A stretch of 5,072 nt of DNA from Phycisphaerales bacterium (GCA_007124345.1 SLFH01000079.1:1-5072); one strand, 5' to 3'. Counted from the first letter of the stretch, positions 1 to 5,072 are shown. Numbers and translations are program-made. Notes: generated by a model not told the origin, from the letters alone.

Positions 1-4
1 CGCC

Positions 5-42
5 TGGACGCCGACCTCTGAGCACAGCGAAGAGTCGGGTCA
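5..42. repeat. 38-bp structured repeat, copy A
   Basis: This copy matches the segment 1989-2026 at 37 of 38 positions. It folds into an imperfect hairpin: GAC (7-9) with GTC (39-41), CCGAC (11-15) with GTCGG (34-38), TCT (17-19) with AGA (31-33), then a tandem G-A/G-A mismatch (20-21 with 29-30), GC (22-23) with GC (27-28) and an ACA loop (24-26). G10 and C16 bulge out. The only difference from copy B is the middle loop base, so the stem is identical in both. It lies upstream of the serine hydrolase gene, probably just past the end of a gene outside the window. There is no T-run after it, so it does not look like a classical intrinsic terminator. Repeat status is seen directly; its role is unknown. 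Confidence 0.8.
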
Positions 43-193
43 CCCCCAACACTGATCCCCAGAGCGCCAACACCACCCCCCTCCCAAGCTCCGAGTTCCC
101 CCGCAACCACAGACACGGCGACCTGTACAAAGTCAGACCCAAACGCTGCAGAGATACCCAACTCAACCAGCCACAGCCCCGAACAATCCAAAC

Positions 194-200
194 AGGTGAG
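194..200 (+). promoter_or_regulatory. Ribosome binding site of the serine hydrolase gene
   Basis: AGGTGAG lies 8 bases before the ATG at 209 and matches the anti-Shine-Dalgarno complement GGAGGTGA over AGGTGA. It supports the chosen start. I could not identify convincing -35/-10 boxes in the 150 bases upstream. Confidence 0.6.
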
Positions 201-208
201 CCCCCACC

Positions 209-1963
209 ATGAACCCAAATCACCACTGTTTGAGTTTGTGCGCTCTCATGCTCGCTCTGGTCAGTTCGGCATCGCTGACCCGAGCCACCGACTCACACCC
301 AACCGATCCGGGAATGATCGTCCAGCGCGAACTCGGCAACAAGCTCGATGATTACCTGTCACGAATGGAAGCGTTCGGCTTCCACGGCGCAATGCTGATC
401 GAGGTCGATGGCGAAGTCGTACTCGCCAAAGGCTACGGCACCGCCGACCGCCGACTCAACACACCCATCACAACACAGACCGTCTTCGACATCGGGTCGC
501 TCAGCAAACAATTTCTCGCCGCAGCAGCCCTCCTTCTCGAGTCTCAAGGCCGCTTGTCGGTGAGCGACACGATCGAGGTTCATCTGGAGAATGTGCCCGA
601 CGACAAACGCGGGATCACGATCCATCAGCTCCTCACGCACACCGCCGGCTTGCCGTATCTGCCCCGCACCGACAACCCGCTCGCAGAACAACTGACCAGC
701 GAACCGGGCGAACGCTACGCGTACTCGAATGTGGGGTACACCCTCCTCGGCCGAGTGCTCGACGCCGCGGCCGGCGAACCGTTCGAGGATTTCATCTCAC
801 GCGAGATCTTCCGCAAAATCGGCATGGATCAGACATGGTTCCGCAAAGACCTTCCCGACACGCAGCCGCACATGGCCCGCGCCTACACCGACGACACCGA
901 CCAGGGCACGCCCGCGGAGATGCGCCTGCCGGCACGCCTGCGCGGCGGCGGCGATGTCATCTCAACACTCGGCGACCTGCTGCTGTGGGAGCACGCACTG
1001 CAGAACCGCACAATACTCGATGATTCCTCCACCAACCGTTTCTTCACCGAACACGCCCGCAACGACGCGGACACAATGGGTTACGCCTACGGCTGGATGG
1101 TCTTCCGCACACCCCGCGCCACACGCATCGTCGCCCACGCGGGCAACTACGGGGGCTTCAACTGCGACTACCGACGCTATGTCGACGAAGGCATGACAAT
1201 CGTCTGCCTCTCCAACCAGTTCATCAACGGACGCTCGATGCGCGACGCCGTCATGAACAATGTCAGCCTGATCGCGATCGGCGGCGACGCCGCGTGGCCG
1301 CCCAAACCGATCAGCCCGAACGACCGCAAAGACCAACCCGCACCGCAAGGCCGGTTTGAAACTGATCCCGGCGGCGTAATCACCGTCGAACAGATCGGCG
1401 ACCGCCTCCACCTGCACGCCGATTCCCAGGCCGCGATGACCGCCGTCTTCCTCCCCGACGCGAACGAATCAGAACGCGAGTTCGCAGCGTTCGCAAGCCG
1501 CGAATCCGACCGCGTCGTTAGCGGCTTCATGGCGGGCGACACAGAGCCGTTCACCGAGCATGTCTCACCATCACTGCAGCACTCCGCCGCCCGGAGCATC
1601 GCCGAGCGATGCGCCGCGATGATCGAAGCGCACGGACCCTTCACCGGCGCACACGCGCTCGGAGCAACGCCCGTGTCAGACACCAACGGCCGCGTCTTCC
1701 TGCGAGCAACATTCGAGCGGGGCGAACGCCTGATTCAAATCACATGGTCCGGACGCCGAATCATCCACTTCGCCGAAGCCGATCGACTGCCGACGCGCGA
1801 GTTTCTGCCGATCGAGGACGGCGCATTCGCGGCTTACGACATCTTCACCAACCGCAGCGCGATCCTGCACTTCGAAACGCCCGACAACGGCGAACCAAGA
1901 CTGAGAATCACGGCCGGAATGAATGAACACCTCGCCCGCGCCATCCATCAACCGCCGGACTGA
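209..1963 (+). CDS. Exported class C beta-lactamase-type serine hydrolase
   Basis: The protein has 584 residues and belongs to the serine beta-lactamase/penicillin-binding-protein-like (beta-lactamase class C, Pfam Beta-lactamase) superfamily. Residues 1-26 look like a signal peptide, with a hydrophobic stretch near 8-22 and possible cleavage after TRA, so it should act in the periplasm or outside the cell. The catalytic signatures are all present: S97-L-S-K100 (SxxK, nucleophile and base), Y172-S-N174 (YxN), the family signature LLTHTAGLP (141-149), and H310-A-G312 in the place of KTG. HAG is common in esterase and peptidase members, so a true beta-lactamase is less likely than a D-aminopeptidase, carboxypeptidase or esterase; the substrate cannot be read from sequence. 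The catalytic domain ends near residue 360. The remaining 220 or so residues are an extension: 380-430 looks beta-rich, and 460-575 resembles no domain I can name. An AGGTGAG ribosome binding site supports the ATG at 209. The gene stands alone, bracketed by the two 38-bp repeats. Confidence 0.93.
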   Translation: MNPNHHCLSLCALMLALVSSASLTRATDSHPTDPGMIVQRELGNKLDDYLSRMEAFGFHGAMLIEVDGEVVLAKGYGTADRRLNTPITTQTVFDIGSLSKQFLAAAALLLESQGRLSVSDTIEVHLENVPDDKRGITIHQLLTHTAGLPYLPRTDNPLAEQLTSEPGERYAYSNVGYTLLGRVLDAAAGEPFEDFISREIFRKIGMDQTWFRKDLPDTQPHMARAYTDDTDQGTPAEMRLPARLRGGGDVISTLGDLLLWEHALQNRTILDDSSTNRFFTEHARNDADTMGYAYGWMVFRTPRATRIVAHAGNYGGFNCDYRRYVDEGMTIVCLSNQFINGRSMRDAVMNNVSLIAIGGDAAWPPKPISPNDRKDQPAPQGRFETDPGGVITVEQIGDRLHLHADSQAAMTAVFLPDANESEREFAAFASRESDRVVSGFMAGDTEPFTEHVSPSLQHSAARSIAERCAAMIEAHGPFTGAHALGATPVSDTNGRVFLRATFERGERLIQITWSGRRIIHFAEADRLPTREFLPIEDGAFAAYDIFTNRSAILHFETPDNGEPRLRITAGMNEHLARAIHQPPD

Positions 1964-1988
1964 TGACACCGCGCCCAACCCCACACCA

Positions 1989-2026
1989 TGGACGCCGACC
2001 TCTGAGCAAAGCGAAGAGTCGGGTCA
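1989..2026. repeat. 38-bp structured repeat, copy B
   Basis: This is the second copy of the element at 5-42, in the same orientation, starting 25 bases after the serine hydrolase stop. Its hairpin pairs GAC (1991-1993) with GTC (2023-2025), CCGAC (1995-1999) with GTCGG (2018-2022), TCT (2001-2003) with AGA (2015-2017), and GC (2006-2007) with GC (2011-2012) around an AAA loop, with tandem G-A mismatches at 2004-2005 and 2013-2014. The inner GCAAAGC core is like that of the hairpins at 2117-2135 and 2163-2179. It could protect the 3' end of the upstream mRNA or be a mobile REP-like element; no T-run follows. Confidence 0.8.
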
Positions 2027-2055
2027 AACCCTCCTTCGCTCTCCCCACCCACCAA

Positions 2056-2135
2056 CCCTCTCGACTCTCGCCTTTCTGCCCCTCGACACTCTCGCTCGCG
2101 AAGCGAGCGCTCCCTCTCGCCCGCAAAGCGGGCGA
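2056..2135. repeat. Pyrimidine-rich leader followed by two triloop hairpins
   Basis: A C/T-rich leader starting with CCCTCTCGACT (2056-2066) runs into two perfect hairpins. The first is CGCTCGC-GAA-GCGAGCG (2093-2109), whose centre is GCGAAGC, the sequence known to form an exceptionally stable DNA mini-hairpin. The second is TCGCCCGC-AAA-GCGGGCGA (2117-2135). Versions of the leader recur at 2807 and 3423, each also ahead of a hairpin with a three-base loop. The palindromes are seen directly; grouping them as one repeat family is inference. Confidence 0.75.
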
Positions 2136-2141
2136 TGGGCT

Positions 2142-2197
2142 GTAGCCACGGGTGGAGCAAGGCCGACGCAAAGCGTCGGTCGCAGCGCAACCCGTGG
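2142..2197. repeat. GTAG-headed nested inverted repeat, REP-like
   Basis: GTAG (2142-2145) sits directly before an 8-bp outer stem, CCACGGGT (2146-2153) pairing with ACCCGTGG (2190-2197). Inside is a perfect 7-bp hairpin, CCGACGC (2163-2169) with GCGTCGG (2173-2179) around AAA. A GTAG or similar tetranucleotide at the foot of a palindrome is the known hallmark of REP elements moved by RAYT (Y1-type, TnpA_REP) transposases. No such transposase gene is in the window, so assignment to that class is inference. Confidence 0.65.
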
Positions 2198-2206
2198 AGA
2201 GCAAAA

Positions 2207-2223
2207 CCGCTCCGAAGGAGCGG
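2207..2223. repeat. Perfect triloop hairpin
   Basis: CCGCTCC (2207-2213) and GGAGCGG (2217-2223) form a perfect 7-bp stem around GAA. It has the same architecture as the three hairpins to its left but a different stem sequence. No T-run follows on the + strand, although AAAA (2203-2206) precedes it, which would give a U4 run after the hairpin in a minus-strand transcript. Confidence 0.7.
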
Positions 2224-2384
2224 AGGAACCCGATCCGCCTAAACGATCAACGCCCCCAGGCGCCACCTCCGCTCTCCTGCTCGACCCTCTCGCCTCCAGC
2301 CACACCACCCATCCGCGCGCGCAAAAACGCGACGCTATCCCTTCCACGCCTTGAACCACCAAAACCCCGCGTTACCTTCGAGCC

Positions 2385-2735
2385 ATGCACCACGCTGACC
2401 CGCTCGAAGACTTCACGCCAGAAGAAATCGAAGAGGCCACCCACGCCCTCCTCGACGACTGGGACAAACCCACCCTCTCCGAGCTCGAACTCAGCCGCAC
2501 CCATCAACTAACCCTGCGGCAGATCCTCGCCCTCGCCTCCCGCCCCGCCTTCCAATCCGCACTCGAAACACTCCGAGCCCTCAAAGAGCTCCGAGCCCCC
2601 GCAGTAGAACGCGGCGCCAGACAGCTCATCCTCGACCGACTCTGCAACCTTGCCCGCCACGAACCCATCAACGGCGCCTTCGCCCGCGAACTCCGCCTCG
2701 CAATCCAATTCCTCAACGACCTCTTCCCACCAAAA
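2385..2735 (+). CDS. Small helical protein of unknown function, no stop codon found
   Basis: From the ATG at 2385 the first 117 codons read like a real protein. It starts MHHADPLEDFTPEEIEEA, is acidic at the N-terminus, and is rich in Leu, Ala, Glu and Arg with helical periodicity (residues 31-75 and 77-112), ending near FLNDLFPPK. Third positions are strongly C/G, as in the neighbouring genes. I do not recognise the family; a helix-turn-helix or coiled-coil protein is possible. After Lys117 (AAA ending at 2735) the product becomes a Pro/Ser/Thr-rich low-complexity string and the third-position bias weakens, so I place the end of the supported coding part there. No stop occurs in this frame from 2355 to the window end at 5072, across the lipoprotein gene and pheT. 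The true stop may have been lost by mutation or an indel near 2735-2745. No Shine-Dalgarno is seen. Treat the end coordinate as an estimate. Confidence 0.5.
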
Positions 2736-2806
2736 TGTGGCACTGGCTGCTCGCCCGCCAGTCTTCCCAAGCAAGGACCCCCAAAATCGCCTACTACCCC
2801 TACACA

Positions 2807-2863
2807 CCCTCTCGACTGCTCGCCTCTCTCCATCTCGACCCTCTCGCCCGCCTCTGGCGTGCG
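2807..2863. repeat. Degenerate copy of the leader-plus-hairpin unit
   Basis: CCCTCTCGACT (2807-2817) is followed by CTCGCC and C/T-rich sequence similar to 2056-2095, including CTCGACCCTCTCGCC (2834-2848), which is exact at 2280-2294. It ends in an imperfect hairpin: CGC (2845-2847) with GCG (2861-2863), a C/T mismatch, then CGCC (2849-2852) with GGCG (2856-2859) around TCT. Its presence suggests that 2736-2904 is intergenic spacer rather than the tail of the preceding gene. Confidence 0.55.
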
Positions 2864-2904
2864 CCCCGCGCCCAGCGCCCCACTCCCCGCGCCCGGCCCA
2901 AGCC

Positions 2905-3414
2905 CTACCGCTGCCACGCCAACCCCGCCAACCGATCCACAAGCTGCCGCGCCGCCTCCCCATCAGCATCATCCGCATCCACACTCACCGCAACGATCTC
3001 ACGCCGCCCATCCCGCGACACCGAGATCACCGCGACCGGCCGGTCAGGCAACGGCACAAAGTTCTCCGCCGACGCGATCCGGAACGGATGGTCCGGCCGC
3101 ATCAACGCCGAATCCTCGATCAGCCGCCACAGCCGCTCGACCTGCCGATGGTCCAGCGTCCGCGTCCTGCCCGGATAGCTCGCGGCCATCGCCCCCTCCC
3201 CGATCGCCGCACGCAAAGACCCGTCAGGCTCAACGATGTACTGCGCCGGCCTCGCCCACCGCGCCGGACGCTCCCCACCTTCAGCCGGAGGCGCATACAC
3301 CGTCACCGCCAACGCAAAGTCATCCGGCGGCAAGTTCTCCACCGTCCGATACGCCGTCGTACAACCCGATAGCAACACCCCAAAGAGCGCCAACAGGGCA
3401 AAGGCAACCCCCAC
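2905..3414 (-). CDS. Predicted lipoprotein of unknown function
   Basis: With a GTG start at 3414 the protein has 169 residues. Residues 3-15 are hydrophobic and lead into the lipobox L15-S-G-C18, so it is a likely lipid-anchored envelope protein; Thr19 and Thr20 follow the cysteine. The mature part is soluble, alternating likely strands (33-40, 58-70, 126-145) with a helix at 87-103 and a C-terminal helix at 150-166. I do not recognise the family and see no catalytic motif. The start is uncertain. The GTG has GAGAGG 8 bases upstream and leaves a 109-bp spacer to divergent pheT, but gives an n-region without positive charge. An in-frame ATG at 3525 has a perfect GGAGG at 3535-3539, but it would overlap the pheT start codon, place two intergenic-type hairpins inside the coding region and add a 45-residue Arg/Gly-rich leader before the hydrophobic core. 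I favour the GTG. The gene converges on the small gene at 2385. Confidence 0.8.
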   Translation of the reverse strand: MGVAFALLALFGVLLSGCTTAYRTVENLPPDDFALAVTVYAPPAEGGERPARWARPAQYIVEPDGSLRAAIGEGAMAASYPGRTRTLDHRQVERLWRLIEDSALMRPDHPFRIASAENFVPLPDRPVAVISVSRDGRREIVAVSVDADDADGEAARQLVDRLAGLAWQR

Positions 3415-3422
3415 GCCCGTCG

Positions 3423-3460
3423 CCTCTCGACTTTCGCCCCTCGCCCGGCTTCGCCGGGCG
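3423..3460. repeat. Leader-plus-triloop-hairpin unit in the divergent spacer
   Basis: CCTCTCGACT (3423-3432) is followed by TTCGCCCC and a perfect 8-bp hairpin, CGCCCGGC-TTC-GCCGGGCG (3442-3460). On the minus strand the centre reads GCGAAGC, the same stable mini-hairpin core as at 2098-2104. It is the third occurrence of the CTCTCGACT word ahead of a three-base-loop hairpin. The word also contains, on the minus strand, the GAGAGG that could serve as the lipoprotein's ribosome binding site. Confidence 0.65.
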
Positions 3461-3472
3461 CCCCCACGCCCC

Positions 3473-3503
3473 GCTCGGGCCAAAGGCCCGTGCGAGCTCT
3501 TTT
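3473..3503 (+). terminator. Hairpin plus T-rich run ahead of pheT, possible attenuator
   Basis: GGCC (3478-3481) pairs with GGCC (3485-3488) around AAA, and GCTCG (3473-3477) can pair with CGAGC (3493-3497) leaving a four-base bulge; alternatively CGGGCC/GGCCCG (3476-3490) forms a perfect 6-bp stem. TCTTTT (3498-3503) follows at once. This resembles an intrinsic terminator 20 bases before the pheT ATG. CGGGC at 3455-3459, in the preceding hairpin, could instead pair with GCCCG at 3486-3490, giving a competing fold. No leader peptide rich in Phe codons is visible, so attenuation is a hypothesis only. Confidence 0.35.
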
Positions 3504-3523
3504 CGCGTCTACCCTTCTGCCCC

Positions 3524-5072
3524 ATGGATATCAGCCTCCGCTGGATCAATCAGTACCTCAGCCCGGGCGACCTCACGGCACACGAAGCCGACGAGCTCCT
3601 CACCGCCGCGGGGTTCCCGCTCGAAGAAGTCCGTCCGCTCCCGAGCGGCGACACCTTCCTCGATGTGGAGGTTACCTCCAACAGAGGCGACTGCCTCAGC
3701 CATGTCGGTCTGGCGCGAGAAATCGCCGCCTCCGCCAGCGCTTCTGTGCCCAGACGCCTCAAACTCCCCCCCGCCAAACTCCCCAGAGGCCGCGGCCCCG
3801 TCGCCGAGCAGCTCACCCTCCGCAACACCACCCCGGAGGTCTGCCCACGCTTCACCGCCCGCGTCATCAAGGGCGTCAAGGTCGGCCCCAGCCCCGCCTG
3901 GCTCGCCGAACGCCTCGAAGCCGTCGGCCAGCGGCCGATCAACAACATCGTCGATGTCACCAACTTCATCACCTTCGAGCTCGGCCACCCCTGCCATGTC
4001 TTCGACCTGGCCCGCCTCGCAGGCCGAACCCTCGAAGTCCGCTACGCCCGCGAAAACGAGCCCCTCACCACCCTCGACGCCAAGGCCCGCAAGCTCCGCA
4101 AAACCGACCTCGTCGTCGCCGACGCAGAGAGAGCCCAGTCCCTCGCCGGCGTCATCGGCGGGCAGGACTCAGAAGTCACCGACCAGACCGTCGACATCGT
4201 CCTGGAGATGGCGACCTGGGACCCCGTCACCGTCCGCACCGCCGCACGCGCCCACAACATCCGAACCGACGCGAGCTACCGTTTCGAACGGGGCGTCTCC
4301 CCGCTGGAAATCTCAGACGCCGCCGCCCGCGCCGCGGCACTCATCCTCGAAGTCGCCGGCGGCGAGCTCTGCGACGGCATGCTCGACGAAGGCGCCCCGC
4401 TCCCCGAGCCCATCACCGTCGACATGCGCCCCAGCCGCTGCGAGAAGCTGCTCGGCGACTCCATCCCCGTCGCCGAGACGATCCACGCCCTGCGGGCCCT
4501 GGAAATCAGCGTCGATCAGATCGACGACGACACCCTCCGCTGCGAGATCCCGCCCTTCCGGGGCGATCTCACACGCGAGATCGACCTCATCGAGGAGGTC
4601 GCCCGCACGCGAGGGCTCGACGCGGTGCCCGTCGCAGAAATGCTCGCCCTCCGCATCCAGCCGCCGCAGGACGAGCAGCGGGCCCTCCGCGAAGTCGGCT
4701 CGGTGCTCACCGGGCTGGGCTTCTACGAGACCGTCACCTTCAGCTTCGTCTCCCCCGCAGCGGCAGAGCCCTTCACCCCCGAAGGTCTCGTCGCGATCAG
4801 CGTCGACGACGACCGACGCGGCGCAGAGCCGACCCTCCGCCCCAGCGTTTTGCCGGGTCTGCTCGCCTGCCGCAGGGCCAACCAGCACGCCCAAGCCGAC
4901 CCGGCCGGGGGCGTCCGCCTCTACGAACGCTCCGCCGCTTTCGCCGAAAAACTCGGCAAGGGCCGCCCCGAGACCGACGAGCACCGGCGCCTCGCCCTGC
5001 TCATGGATGTCCCGGGCGCCGGCCGCAAACGCACCGCCGACGACCTGCAGACCGGCGTCCGCCAGCTCCGCG
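3524..5072 (+). CDS. pheT: Phenylalanine--tRNA ligase beta subunit, short form, 3' end outside window
   Basis: The frame from the ATG at 3524 is open to the window edge (516 codons plus one base). PheT is the beta chain of the cytoplasmic alpha2-beta2 enzyme that charges tRNA-Phe and hydrolyses Tyr-tRNA-Phe. Residues 1-40 match the B1 start; 45-70 (TFLDVEVTSNRGDCLSHVG) match the segment that follows the tRNA-binding domain in E. coli. The OB-fold (B2) domain that normally lies between, about 110 residues, is absent. Residues 105-285 are the B3/B4 editing module with H158 (GHPCHVFD), E228 and A250 (TDASYRFERG) at the spacing of E. coli H265, E334 and A356. The B5 domain follows (about 296-370), with D348, D354, E357 and E358 matching the E. 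coli metal ligands D452, D458, E461 and E462. The catalytic-like B6/B7 core starts near 383. The C-terminal anticodon-binding domain would lie outside. No Shine-Dalgarno is visible, and pheS is not adjacent upstream. Confidence 0.95.
   Translation, partial: MDISLRWINQYLSPGDLTAHEADELLTAAGFPLEEVRPLPSGDTFLDVEVTSNRGDCLSHVGLAREIAASASASVPRRLKLPPAKLPRGRGPVAEQLTLRNTTPEVCPRFTARVIKGVKVGPSPAWLAERLEAVGQRPINNIVDVTNFITFELGHPCHVFDLARLAGRTLEVRYARENEPLTTLDAKARKLRKTDLVVADAERAQSLAGVIGGQDSEVTDQTVDIVLEMATWDPVTVRTAARAHNIRTDASYRFERGVSPLEISDAAARAAALILEVAGGELCDGMLDEGAPLPEPITVDMRPSRCEKLLGDSIPVAETIHALRALEISVDQIDDDTLRCEIPPFRGDLTREIDLIEEVARTRGLDAVPVAEMLALRIQPPQDEQRALREVGSVLTGLGFYETVTFSFVSPAAAEPFTPEGLVAISVDDDRRGAEPTLRPSVLPGLLACRRANQHAQADPAGGVRLYERSAAFAEKLGKGRPETDEHRRLALLMDVPGAGRKRTADDLQTGVRQLR

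Larger units (their letters stand above)
1964..2384. other. Intergenic region packed with palindromes
   Basis: These 421 bases separate the serine hydrolase stop from the next likely start. Open frames here are short, mutually overlapping on both strands and run straight through hairpins, so I read none as a gene. From left to right it holds the second 38-bp repeat, a pyrimidine-rich stretch with two triloop hairpins, a GTAG-headed nested inverted repeat, and one more triloop hairpin. From 2224 to 2384 I see no clear structure beyond a 15-base word (2280-2294, CTCGACCCTCTCGCC) repeated exactly at 2834-2848. Confidence 0.75.

Noticed and set aside
1..21. A 3' end of an upstream gene terminating with the TGA at 19-21.
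   Set aside because: The same bases occur in the non-coding copy at 1989-2026, so the stop is part of the repeat and seven codons cannot support a gene.
43..208. A sigma70-type promoter for the serine hydrolase gene.
   Set aside because: No pair of -35/-10 boxes with proper spacing was convincing; GAGATAC near 150-156 is too weak alone.
729..1196. Open frames inside the serine hydrolase gene on both strands (for example 729-1196 +, 962-1417 -, 1177-1686 -).
   Set aside because: They are Arg/Thr/Ala/Pro-rich shadows of a gene with all catalytic motifs in the 209-1963 frame.
1989..2223. Intrinsic terminator of the serine hydrolase gene.
   Set aside because: Several strong hairpins exist but none is followed by a T-run on the + strand, so only factor-dependent or structural roles remain.
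2093..2223. CRISPR array.
   Set aside because: The hairpins have different stem sequences and irregular spacing, with no constant repeat and unique spacers, and no cas genes are near.
1923..2354. Overlapping open frames across the intergenic region on both strands (1923-2354 +, 2024-2362 -, 2152-2511 +).
   Set aside because: They run through perfect hairpins and repeats, have low-complexity products, and none has a recognisable domain.
2504..2984. Minus-strand frames 2504-2917 and 2508-2984.
   Set aside because: They are antisense to the better-looking small gene at 2385 and the spacer, and are Gly/Arg/Ala-rich without domain signals.
2735..3178. Plus-strand frame starting MWHWLLARQ at 2735, directly overlapping the end of the small gene's supported coding part.
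   Set aside because: Some third positions are C-rich, so translational coupling or a -1 frameshift was considered, but most of it is antisense to the lipoprotein gene and the rest covers the repeat unit at 2807-2863.
3509..4984. Minus-strand frames 3509-3997, 3550-3972, 4313-4984 and others.
   Set aside because: They are antisense shadows of pheT, whose own frame carries motifs of the PheT family along its length.

Overview
The window reads as a stretch of a GC-rich bacterial chromosome. Strong C/G preference at third codon positions, weak or absent Shine-Dalgarno sequences at two of the four genes, and intergenic DNA full of short GC-rich palindromes (including a 'GTAGCCACGGGT...ACCCGTGG' element) suggest a planctomycete, perhaps Phycisphaerae. 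That placement is inference from style and memory, not from a search.

Layout. Positions 1-208 are non-coding and carry one copy of a 38-bp structured repeat (5-42). Positions 209-1963 (+) encode an exported class C beta-lactamase-type serine hydrolase with a long C-terminal extension. Positions 1964-2384 are non-coding but dense in structure: a second copy of the 38-bp repeat (1989-2026), four perfect 7-8 bp hairpins with three-base GAA or AAA loops (2093-2223), and a larger GTAG-headed nested inverted repeat around the third of them (2142-2197). Positions 2385-2735 (+) look like a small helical protein of unknown function, but its reading frame has no stop anywhere before the window ends. 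Positions 2736-2904 look intergenic again and hold a degenerate repeat unit. Positions 2905-3414 (-) encode a small lipoprotein of unknown function. Positions 3415-3523 are a short divergent spacer with two more hairpins, the second followed by a T-rich run. From 3524 to the right edge (+) runs pheT, the beta subunit of phenylalanyl-tRNA synthetase, cut by the window end after 516 codons.

The genes do not form an evident pathway. The housekeeping gene pheT is not preceded by pheS, and it lacks the tRNA-binding OB-fold (B2) domain present in most bacterial PheT proteins, while its editing-site and B5 metal-binding residues are kept. The most distinctive content is the family of triloop hairpins and the pyrimidine-rich leader (core CCTCTCGACT) in front of three of them, found in every gap downstream of 1963. 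I see no CRISPR array, tRNA, rRNA, transposase gene or defence system.
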